From Bolinopsis microptera (Eukaryota > Ctenophora > Tentaculata > Lobata > Bolinopsidae), in contig NW_026971819.1 in assembly GCF_026151205.1 (NCBI RefSeq), positions 1 to 38,333 of the forward strand: a stretch of DNA of 38,333 nucleotides, in the 5' to 3' direction. How positions within the stretch are numbered: the first letter of the stretch is position 1; every line of letters starts with the position of its first letter. A model generated the notes under the pieces. That model made no database searches and was not told the origin of the DNA. It saw nothing but the letters and a program-made list of their open reading frames with translations. Shown here in pieces: positions 10,305 to 20,300 of the stretch. The translations under genes were made by a program, and so were the position numbers.

Positions 10305-11997
10305 TGAGAGTAACTATACTGAGGGAAATGTAGAATAACACTGATGAAGACAGAGAGTTAATACTGAGTGGGAGAGTAGCTACTGAGGGAAATATAATAG
10401 AGTAACACTCACGAAGACAGAGAGTTAATACTGAGTCGAGTGGGAGATTAACTTCTGAAGGAAATGTCTAGAGTAACACTGATGAAGATAGAGAGTTAAC
10501 ACTGATTGGGAGAATAACTACTGAGGGAAATATAGAGTAACACTGACGAAGACAGAGAGTTAATACTGAGTGGAAGAATAACTGCTGAGAGAAATGTAGA
10601 GTAACACTGATGAAGACAGAGAGCTAGAGTTAATACTGCGTGGGAGAATAACTACTGAGAGAAATGTAGAATAACACTGATGAAGACAGAGAGTTGATAC
10701 TGAGTGGGAGAATAATTACTGAGAGAAATGTAGAGTAATACTGACGAAGACAGAGAGTTAATACTGAGTGGGAGAATAACTACTGAGCGAAATATAGAGT
10801 AACACTGACGAAGACAGAGAGTTAACTCTCAGTGTGAGAGTAACTACTGAGGGAAATGTAGAATAACACTGACGAAGACAGAGAGTTAACTCTCAGTGTG
10901 ATAGTAACTACTGAGGGAAATATAGAGTAACACTGACGAAGACAGAGAGTTAATACTGAGTGGGAGAATAACTAAGATGAGAGAAATGTAGAGTAACACT
11001 GATGACGACAGAGAGTTAAAACTGAGTGAAAGAGTAACTACTGAGAGAAATGTAGAGTTACACTGATAGAGACAGAGAGTTAACTCTCAGTGTGAGAGTA
11101 ACTATACTGAGGGAAATGTAGAATAACACTGATGAAGACAGAGAGTTAATACTGAGTGGGAGAGTAGCTACTGAGGGAAATATAATAGAGTAACACTCAC
11201 GAAGACAGAGAGTTAATACTGAGTCGAGTGGGAGATTAACTTCTGAAGGAAATGTCTAGAGTAACACTGATGAAGATAGAGAGTTAACACTGATTGGGAG
11301 AATAACTACTGAGGGAAATATAGAGTAACACTGACGAAGACAGAGAGTTAATACTGAGTGGAAGAATAACTGCTGAGAGAAATGTAGAGTAACACTGATG
11401 AAGACAGAGAGCTAGAGTTAATACTGAGTGGGAGAATAACTACTGAGAGAAATGTAGAGTAACACTGATGAAGACAGAGAGTTGATACTGAGTGGGAGAA
11501 TAATTACTGAGAGAAATGTAGAGTAATACTGACGAAGACAGAGAGTTAATACTGAGTGGGAGAATAACTACTGAGCGAAATATAGAGTAACACTGACGAA
11601 GACAGAGAGTTAACTCTCAGTGTGAGAGTAACTACTGAGGGAAATGTAGAATAACACTGATGAAGACAGAGAGTTAATACTGAGTGGGAGAGTAGCTACT
11701 GAGGGAAATATAGAGTAACACTGACGAAGACAGAGAGTTAATACTGAGTGGGAGAATAACTTCTGAACGAAATGTCTAGAGTAACACTGATGAAGATAGA
11801 GAGTTAACACTGATTGGGAGAATAACTACTGAGGGAAATATAGAGTAACACTGATGAAGACAGAGAGTTAATACTGAGTGGAAGAATAACTGCAGAGAGA
11901 AATGTAGAGTAACACTGATGAAGACAGAGAGTTAATACTGAGTGGAAGAGTAACTACTGAGAGAAATGTAGAGTAACACTGATGAAGACAGAGAGTG
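10305..11997. repeat. ~64-bp satellite, right block, with 788-bp higher-order repeat
   Basis: Same unit as the left block. The segment starting TGAGAGTAACTATACTGAGG at 10305 recurs at 11093 with the same unusual variants (TATAATAGAG, CTGAGTCGAGTGGG, GAGAGCTAGAG), so the higher-order period is 788 bp. The join just before 11093 matches the sequence on the outer side of the left TIR at 4477, which gives an empty-site comparison for the insertion. Confidence 0.92.
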
Positions 11998-12051
11998 AGC
12001 AATGAGTAGGGGGACATAAAATATGAAGTGCATGATAGTTGAATTACTCAC

Positions 12052-12143
12052 ACTGTAAGTTTGATGTTATTCGATGAACCAACAAATCTCACATAGGCAC
12101 AGAATTTAGTGATCGTTACATCGTTTGCAACACCAATAAAAAC
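12052..12143 (-). CDS. Candidate 92-bp exon, unrecognised product
   Basis: On the minus strand the acceptor CCATTTTTCAG ends at 12144 and a donor GTGAGT starts at 12051 (GTGTGA at 12053 is an alternative). Only one of three frames is open; it reads VFIGVANDVTITKF, then CAYVRFVGSSNNIKLT. With the alternative donor the exon would end in phase 0 and match the phase of the exon at 3058-3269. That would make both parts of one gene with an intron of about 8.8 kb filled by satellite and the TIR element. The product is not recognised. Confidence 0.4.
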
Positions 12144-12216
12144 CTGAAAAATGGAAGTAATGATGTACTATTATCTCTACTATAGTTCAGAGAATCGTTC
12201 TGTCTGTACGACCGCC

Positions 12217-12293
12217 CACGTGCAAATTAGATGAGAAATAGGAAGTTGCATAGTAACCATGGTAACGAAGATTGTTGTTCCCACGTGCACGTG
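12217..12293. promoter_or_regulatory. Cluster of three E-boxes and one palindromic X-box
   Basis: CACGTG occurs at 12217-12222, 12282-12287 and 12288-12293. GTAACCATGGTAAC at 12253-12266 is a perfect palindrome matching the RFX X-box consensus (GTNRCC, then RGYAAC). Such clusters are typical of promoters or enhancers. It lies just upstream of the minus-strand exon at 12052-12143. Use in the cell is inferred only. Confidence 0.45.
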
Positions 12294-12663
12294 CAAGGAT
12301 TTGAGAGAGGCATTTTGATCGGTTTTTGTTATTACGTGGTGTTAAGTGCGAGCTATATTTTAATTGGCTGTATCTTCGGTTGTGATGAATATTTTTTTGA
12401 TGCGATAGAAACTGACTACCAAAGAATAGTATTAGCTTCCTCCCTGTGACCACGGGTTTTCTAGTATAATTATGTAGGGGACAAGGTTACAACGAAACAG
12501 AACATCTTACAATCATCAAAAAGCAAAGATTTTATATCAAGATTAATATACAATGTAATATATTATATTTTATATAATATATTGATATTATATAAAGGAT
12601 CATAGCAAGTATGTTGAACCTGATCATAACAATTTGAGGTTTCAATACTTACGTCTCACATAC
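12294..12663. other. Non-coding stretch with an AT palindrome
   Basis: No exon is supported. The open frames of 72 and 88 codons on opposite strands at 12187-12453 overlap each other fully and show no domain. Around 12555-12590 a TAATATATTATA inverted repeat forms an AT hairpin. Confidence 0.35.
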
Positions 12664-12918
12664 CTAAAGCCAGTCAATATCTGTTTCAATGTTTCTATCA
12701 TGGCAGTCCAGAGTAACTATAGCTGTATTCTCTTGCATGTTTATTATCAGTTTCGCATCAATGAGGCAGAAGGAAGTCACTGACGAAACGTATGCATTCA
12801 GCATTGCACAACTTGCAATGCACCTATTATGTTGGTAACCGTTGATGCTGTCTGCCAATTCATCACAGCAGATGAAAAAGCACTCGAAACAACGACCATG
12901 TAGCTCTTTCAAATTCAA
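12664..12918 (-). CDS. Possible exon or decayed exon, cysteine-rich frame
   Basis: An open minus-strand frame of about 84 codons is rich in cysteine (GRCFECFFICCDELAD, NRCIASCAML, LDCHDRN) and has normal composition. It begins from a non-ATG codon. It ends in TAG immediately before GTATGTGAG, a strong donor-like sequence. A stop codon on the edge of a donor suggests a broken exon, an untranslated exon, or chance. No family is recognised. Confidence 0.25.
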   Translation of the reverse strand: MNLKELHGRCFECFFICCDELADSINGYQHNRCIASCAMLNAYVSSVTSFCLIDAKLIINMQENTAIVTLDCHDRNIETDIDWL

Positions 12919-13091
12919 GCTGTATAACTATAGTCTATAATGCATATTATAATATGATCTACTGATGCAGGTGAAGCTAGGTCAGGAACGCAGCAATGTG
13001 AAGTGTGAACCGACGAAACCGGAAACAGGTAACCAAAGATCTCTGAATTCTCTGGTCCATTATTCAGTTCTGATGTTTCACACACACATAC
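12915..13091 (-). CDS. Possible exon, 58-codon open frame after an acceptor-like site
   Basis: After CTTCATTTTAG on the minus strand one frame stays open for 58 codons (VCVCETSELNNGPENSEIFG onward) while the other two close at once. A possible donor GTAGAT occurs late in it. TTTTAG|GTATGTG could equally be a donor, so the direction of splicing is uncertain. It overlaps the frame at 12664-12918 by a few bases. Confidence 0.2.
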   Translation of the reverse strand, partial: VCVCETSELNNGPENSEIFGYLFPVSSVHTSHCCVPDLASPASVDHIIICIIDYSYTA

Positions 13092-13443
13092 CTAAAATGA
13101 AGTAAATGTTATGAACGGCTATTTTTAAAAGAATACTAGAACTTGTATTATTTTTCTTCCCAATATAAAGATATACCAGTAGTTTGGCTGTTCAATATAT
13201 TTTCATATTATATAAGATAACTGTATCGAGTGTACTTCTATATAACAAGAATCAGCTCTACAAAAGAGAATTGGAGTTGCTAAAAAATAGCAAAAAAAAC
13301 AAATACATCTAAGTTGAGGTCAAACACAATGAAAAGTTTTCCAATGTGAAATTAATAGAAACATTTCCAACGGAAGTTTTTTAGAGGGTGAGACCTTTTT
13401 TAAATAAATTGACTGTCTAAAACAGAATTGCATATACTGCATA
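13092..13443. other. AT-rich spacer, no gene seen
   Basis: Low-complexity AT-rich sequence leading into the 91-bp satellite. The open frame at 13320-13541 runs into the satellite and is not supported. Confidence 0.4.
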
Positions 13444-15621
13444 GGCTCAATAAAATGTGACCTCCATATCAGTAAAATTAGGGGCGCTGGGAGAGCTGCA
13501 TAGAGTCCACTAGTATTTAATATTAGCCTGTACTGGCTCAATAAAATGTGACCTCCAGATCAGTAAAATTAGGGGCGCTGGGAGAGCTGCATAGAGTCCA
13601 CTAGTATTTAATATTAGCCTGTACTGGCTCAATAAAATGTGACCTCCATATCAGTAAAATTAGGGGCGCTGGGAGAGCTGCATAGAGTCCACTAGTATTT
13701 AATATTAGCCTGTACTGGCTCAATAAAATGTGACCTCCAGATCAGTAAAATTAGGGGCGCTGGGAGAGCTGCATAGAGTCCACTAGTATTTAATATTAGC
13801 CTGTACTGGCTCAATAAAATGTGACCTCCAGATCAGTAAAATTAGGGGCGCTGGGAGAGCTGCATAGAGTCCACTAGTATTTAATATTAGCCTGTACTGG
13901 CTCAATAAAATGTGACCTCCAGATCAGTAAAATTAGGGGCGCTGGGAGAGCTGCATAGAGTCCACTAGTATTTAATATTAGCCTGTACTGGCTCAATAAA
14001 ATGTGACCTCCAGATCAGTAAAATTAGGGGCGCTGGGAGAGCTGCATAGAGTCCACTAGTATTTAATATTAGCCTGTACTGGCTCAATAAAATGTGACCT
14101 CCAGATCAGTAAAATTAGGGGCGCTGGGAGAGCTGCATAGAGTCCACTAGTATTTAATATTAGCCTGTACTGGCTCAATAAAATGTGACCTCCAGATCAG
14201 TAAAATTAGGGGCGCTGGGAGAGCTGCATAGAGTCCACTAGTATTTAATATTAGCCTGTACTGGCTCAATAAAATGTGACCTCCAGATCAGTAAAATTAG
14301 GGGCGCTGGGAGAGCTGCATAGAGTCCACTAGTATTTAATATTAGCCTGTACTGGCTCAATAAAATGTGACCTCCAGATCAGTAAAATTAGGGGCGCTGG
14401 GAGAGCTGCATAGAGTCCACTAGTATTTAATATTAGCCTGTACTGGCTCAATAAAATGTGACCTCCAGATCAGTAAAATTAGGGGCGCTGGGAGAGCTGC
14501 ATAGAGTCCACTAGTATTTAATATTAGCCTGTACTGGCTCAATAAAATGTGACCTCCAGATCAGTAAAATTAGGGGCGCTGGGAGAGCTGCATAGAGTCC
14601 ACTAGTATTTAATATTAGCCTGTACTGGCTCAATAAAATGTGACCTCCAGATCAGTAAAATTAGGGGCGCTGGGAGAGCTGCATAGAGTCCACTAGTATT
14701 TAATATTAGCCTGTACTGGCTCAATAAAATGTGACCTCCAGATCAGTAAAATTAGGGGCGCTGGGAGAGCTGCATAGAGTCCACTAGTATTTAATATTAG
14801 CCTGTACTGGCTCAATAAAATGTGACCTCCATATCAGTAAAATTAGGGGCGCTGGGAGAGCTGCATAGAGTCCACTAGTATTTAATATTAGCCTGTACTG
14901 GCTCAATAAAATGTGACCTCCAGATCAGTAAAATTAGGGGCGCTGGGAGAGCTGCATAGAGTCCACTAGTATTTAATATTAGCCTGTACTGGCTCAATAA
15001 AATGTGACCTCCAGATCAGTAAAATTAGGGGCGCTGGGAGAGCTGCATAGAGTCCACTAGTATTTAATATTAGCCTGTACTGGCTCAATAAAATGTGACC
15101 TCCAGATCAGTAAAATTAGGGGCGCTGGGAGAGCTGCATAGAGTCCACTAGTATTTAATATTAGCCTGTACTGGCTCAATAAAATGTGACCTCCAGATCA
15201 GTAAAATTAGGGGCGCTGGGAGAGCTGCATAGAGTCCACTAGTATTTAATATTAGCCTGTACTGGCTCAATAAAATGTGACCTCCAGATCAGTAAAATTA
15301 GGGGCGCTGGGAGAGCTGCATAGAGTCCACTAGTATTTAATATTAGCCTGTACTGGCTCAATAAAATGTGACCTCCAGATCAGTAAAATTAGGGGCGCTG
15401 GGAGAGCTGCATAGAGTCCACTAGTATTTAATATTAGCCTGTACTGGCTCAATAAAATGTGACCTCCATATCAGTAAAATTAGGGGCGCTGGGAGAGCTG
15501 CATAGAGTCCACTAGTATTTAATATTAGCCTGTACTGGCTCAATAAAATGTGACCTCCAGATCAGTAAAATTAGGGGCGCTGGGAGAGCTGCATAGAGTC
15601 CACTAGTATTTAATATTAGCC
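13444..15621. repeat. 91-bp satellite, 24 units, nearly identical
   Basis: Twenty-three full 91-bp units plus 85 bp, starting GGCTCAATAAAATGTGACCT and containing GGGGCGCTGGGAGAGCTGCA and CCACTAGTATTTAATATTAG. The only variation I see is G or T in CCAGATC/CCATATC: T in units 1, 3, 16 and 23, G elsewhere. Every unit carries AATAAA. Such uniformity means very recent expansion or active homogenisation. The true length may be larger if the assembly collapsed copies. Confidence 0.96.
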
Positions 15622-16997
15622 ATGCTGTCTGCATCGCACTGAAAAGCTACGTTCGACGTTGAAAATTTGAAAAGATACGTTGTTCAAATGTGCGCAATTT
15701 ATGTTTTATGACTTTATAAATGATACGAAAATCTTTAATATTTATAATTAAGTTCAGATTTTAAAAAAATCATCAAATATTAAATTATAAATTGTTACAC
15801 TTTTATTTTGATAAATGAAAAAGTGCACACCTGCACCCTATCACAATTTTTAGTTTTATTCGTTTCCTTGCCAAATATCAATCGTCGGTTGAACACTGAA
15901 CAGCTAGTAAAAAACTGTAGCAGAAACCTGTTTAACCCTAAAATAGTGTCAACAGACAACAATATTTATTTATTTTGACACCATTTAGGCCATTTATTTC
16001 TTTTTGCAATTTTGTATTCATTCATACTCGTCAATCTTTCGCGGTTCTTACTGGGCGGCGCTCAGCCTGTCATTCCACCGAATCTTTATGTTTATGTACA
16101 TAATAGCCTGGGGTCCCCAGGTAATTGCGGTTCTTGCGGGTATTCGCATTTGTTGATTTGACGTGGTAGCAGTAAAATGGTAACAGATTATTCCACGAAT
16201 GATATAGATAAAATTAACAATTCTGCAACATACGATGTTCAGTAGGATGTGTGATGGCATGACTAGATAAATTGTTTGTTAAAATTGTTTTGGTCATGGT
16301 AATAACCATATCCTATGTTGTTAATGTCAACCTATCATAATATCACGAAAGCAATGTAATTTCATTTCATAACAATTTAAAATCTAATTCAAAATTGAAA
16401 ATGGAGGAAAAAGAAAATTGAATTAATGCAAAATATAATTTAAATATTTTTCTAAAATGTCACCACGACTTGTATCTCACGGAATTTTTGTTCATTAAGT
16501 CCACTCACTGCTCTATTCTCTCGATTGGCAGTCCAGCACTGTACTTCAGTCAGTCTCTTCAAACCTCCGGAACAGTTTAACGATTGGCTTGTTGAGTTCT
16601 TTACAACAGGCAATCTGGTTGATTGAATTAAATTAAATTATAAATTTAGTCTAATTATGGAATTGACGTGAGTGTCATCACCAAATGTATGGTAGAATGT
16701 GCATGATAAGATGGCATCAACCAGAACAGGTTATCTCAACCTGCTTGGAATGATGACTTCAAATATACAGTACTTGCTACTACACACAACACACTTGCTA
16801 TCATATTTCCAATTATCTGATTGCGGTAAGATTGTGTCAAAAAACATGTGAGACTAAGAGGGTTCAGTGTGATCATGCTCGATATAATTTTAAAATTGTT
16901 CAAAACTCCACAGAAAGCAAACCTGGGCTACTGCATTTACCAATCCCGATAGTGCATGAGCTGCATAATACCAGTTGTACAAATACATCTCAGCTTC
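15622..16997. other. AT-rich intergenic stretch
   Basis: No exon with splice sites and a domain is seen. Open frames at 16048-16260 (minus) and 16832-17014 (plus) lack recognisable features; the first overlaps a dispersed repeat. Confidence 0.4.
16051..16124 (-). repeat. Dispersed repeat, copy B (partner at 1109-1170)
   Basis: Reverse complement of the copy at 1109-1170, sharing the ordered words CTGAGCGC, GGAATGACAGG, TAATAGCCTG and CCAGGTAA in their matching orientations. It is a fragment of an unidentified dispersed element. Confidence 0.7.
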
Positions 16998-17003
16998 TTT
17001 ATT
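16998..17003 (-). terminator. Polyadenylation signal for the GPCR gene
   Basis: AATAAA on the minus strand, 110 bp after the stop codon of the GPCR's last exon. Spacing suits a short 3' untranslated region. Confidence 0.5.
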
Positions 17004-17112
17004 TCCACCTGTGATAGAATGCAGGGATAGTGTAGTGATAATATTTTAAACACTATAACAAAATATAAACTACCGATTAGATTCTAGATGTTTTGGCAGA
17101 CTCTCTCCTTAT

Positions 17113-17324
17113 TTAACCCTCATGCTCACAACTTATCGCTTTAAAAATTTTCCCCCTTGGCCTTGCCATGTTCAAACTGTCAAGAATGTTACCTGATAGT
17201 ATGATGAATGTACTCTTTGTACCAGTAAACACGTAAATGAGGATGTATGCCACCCAAGGAAAGTTTGTCACAAAATAGCTCAGTGCCATAATCAAGGTCG
17301 AAATAACAACGCTCTTCTCTCTAT
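17113..17324 (-). CDS. GPCR exon 7 (TM6, TM7, short tail, stop)
   Basis: Acceptor TATATTCCAG ends at 17325. The phase completes Asp 274 with the last base of exon 6. Residues 275-343 hold TM6 (SYFVTNFPWVAYIL, with P296) and TM7 (FIILSGNILDSLNM), then a helix-8-like RPRGKIFKAI segment and the stop. Confidence 0.82.
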
Positions 17325-20300
17325 CTGGAATATAATGGTTTGACTGATTTAGAGGGGTTGACAAAGTTAAACCATTTTAATTCTAGCTACGAAATACTTC
17401 CTGTCTTATCAACTATTCCACCAGAGAAACATCAAATTCTAGGACCATTTTATTCACATCAGAGCGCTATTTGCTGTGGCGTAACGTTGCCTGTTGGTGC
17501 CCCCGCCGAAAATGCGCCCCCTGTTGGCGCCCCCTCCCCTTTTGGCGCCCCTCCCTAAATTGAACAAATTAGGTGATTTTAGAGGATACGCTGGCAAAAT
17601 TTCTAGAAAAAAGTGTTTCTAGAGCAAAACGCGCAGTTTTGCTAGTATCTCAGTTAAGTTTTTCAAAATTGTCCCACATTCAAACGACGATTTTGCGCCC
17701 CCCTAAGATGGCGCCCCCTGCACAGCGGGGTCAGCGGGGCCCTTAGTTACGCCACTGGCTATTTCTCAATATGAAAAAGTGCTTTACACCATTCTTAAAC
17801 CAATAATTTAAGAAAGAACATGTGCACAACCATGGAGGAAATGTACTTTACACACATTTTGCACAGGATAATGTGCTAGAAATAAGTGTGGCTTAATTGT
17901 TAATACTTATTAATTTCAAATACTCTGACAAGTTATGCATTTTTCTCTCCTTGGGGTAAGTATGTGCCGCGGTCAAAACAGCAATGCAAATTCTTTGGTT
18001 TCGTAATTTTGGTTTGATGAATTTGATGTTTTACAGTATAGCTATCAACCTGCAGTCAATCAATTATCATCAAATGGAATATACTTGCTGAAAATATATC
18101 TTTGTGTTTACTGTTTACTTAAATGGAACTTAATTAGCTGTTCCAACCTGAGAGACGTGACAGTTCTACCAAGACCAATGATCCAGTGCGACATAATCGT
18201 GTGTCATTACCTCTCACTTCATGAATATAGCTTTCCATGCTACTCCTTGGAGTATCTGTAGCCTGAAAAAAAAAACAAAGGATCATAAATAATAACCAAG
18301 CTAATAGATGACTTTTAAATGTTCATGCAGTAACGTGACTGAGATTTTCATTCTAGGATCATCACAGTTTTAATACTTTCAACACTACTATATAACAAAT
18401 AATTTAGGCATGGCTACCGATGAGTAATCCGTTGGAGTAAAGTCTGCCGGTGTCCTGGGTGTGATGGATCTGAGTTAGATGGCAGGTTGTGGAGGTGGTA
18501 ATCGTTTCTTCCTATTGCCCTGGTAGTCTTGTACTGCCAGGGCTCCTGCGGTCTGGTACGAGGTTAGTTTAATTGTTAGAGATCTAGTGATGTTTGAAAT
18601 TTGTTAACTCTTTTTAGCTACTTCTCCCTTAGATAAGTATTGCATTCTTTTTTCTGCTATACAGTTCTTTACGACAACTCTGTTCATTATAATTCAAATT
18701 TTTTCACTCTGAACTATAAATCTCTGGCCTATTGACTGTTTCAGATCCAGATTGCTAGGGTTTATAACGGTGCCACTGAAACATCCTGCTGTTGATCTCT
18801 TATCCGGATCACCCAGTCTCCTCCCGATCCTCCCACACTTCACAACAAGATGCCAACACTGCCCGCCAACTTCCTCGCCTTACTGCAAAACTTATCTCTT
18901 GAAGTAAAGCAACACATGCATACCCTCCTCACTGAGAGTATCCTGGACAGTCTGAAAGAGGAAAAGCTTGCTTCAAAAATTGAACGGTTAGATGAAAAGA
19001 AGAAGGAAAAGAAAACGAAGAAGGAAACTACTGTTCAAAATGTCTCGTATAGCCCACATGCGCTCGTAGAGCACATTCCAGTCCTCCCTGGAATGGATGA
19101 AAATCTATTCAAGAAAATCACAGATGAATTAGATTCAATGAATCTTGAAGGCAAATCTAAAAAAGTCCACACCCTATGGCTAAGCCCTTCATCAGAAGAC
19201 TACTGCTTTGGTAACATAGTTAACAAGCCACATCCCATCAACAACTTCCCTAGCATCTTTAAGTTGATGGGACTTATTAATGACCTCCCCTCCACCACCA
19301 ACAACATGGATGCTTGCCTTGTTACTAGGTACGACACTCAGCAAGCTAAGTTAAGCCTCCATAAAGACGATGAAGACCTAATAATATCACAGTCCAGCTC
19401 CATTTGTACTTACTCAATAGGGGCTCCACGGTCACTTGAGTTTGTACTGGATACAACCCAAGTAGAAAAACGCACAACTAGGGCCTCTAGGTCAAGGCCA
19501 GCCCAAGAGTTGATTAACGCAGACTTCACCCTCCCTGCCACCAATGGCACACTGAACATCATGAAGCCTGGTGCACAGCAAGTCATGAGGCACAGGATTG
19601 CCCCAGGAGTTGCACCTTCTGACAATGAAACTTGTTGGAGGTATAGTCTCTCCTTCAGAAAGTTAACCACACCTTCCTCTTCCTCTTCCCCTTCATCTCC
19701 TATTCTTCCCTCTCCTACATCCGACAGTCCTAATAAAGTATCCCCAAAAGCCCCCATCACAGACTCTCAAAAACATCAGAAGTCCATCATTCTCATTGCT
19801 GGTGACTCCTTTGCTGCTCGATTGGACGCTGATCGCCTCAGTAGAGGTAAAGAAACTGTCACAAACATAGCTAAGGGTGGGCTTAAGATCTCAGCTATAC
19901 AGAAATCTATTGAGGCCTTTCATACAAAGAACCCTCTTGTGCAGGTAAAGAAACTGTTCTTAAGCTTCGGTGCCAACGACATCCGGTACTGTACCGAGGG
20001 GGTCAATCATCTCAAGACCCCTGTGAGTGACCTTATGAAGACAGCAAAAAAACTTTATCCAAATGCACGTGTTTTTGTACAAGCTATTCCACCAGTCCAC
20101 CCCAACGGACAAGAGAAAATCCCTGGTAATGTTTGTGCTATGAATAATTTGATCTTTGATCGCTGCTCTAGGCATAAACTGTTTTACCTTGATGTTTTTT
20201 GGGCATTCTTAGACCGCTATGGAAACAGAAACGAGAGATTATTTCCTAAGTGTGACAATAGGGGCTTTTATGATATTCATCCCAGCCCCAAGGCTGGGAT

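Noticed and set aside
12187-12453. Two overlapping ORFs on opposite strands near the E-box cluster
   Set aside because: Each covers the other, neither has a domain or splice sites, and the region looks regulatory rather than coding.
13444-15621. CRISPR-like array of direct repeats
   Set aside because: The 91-bp units abut without spacers and are the same throughout; this is a eukaryotic satellite.
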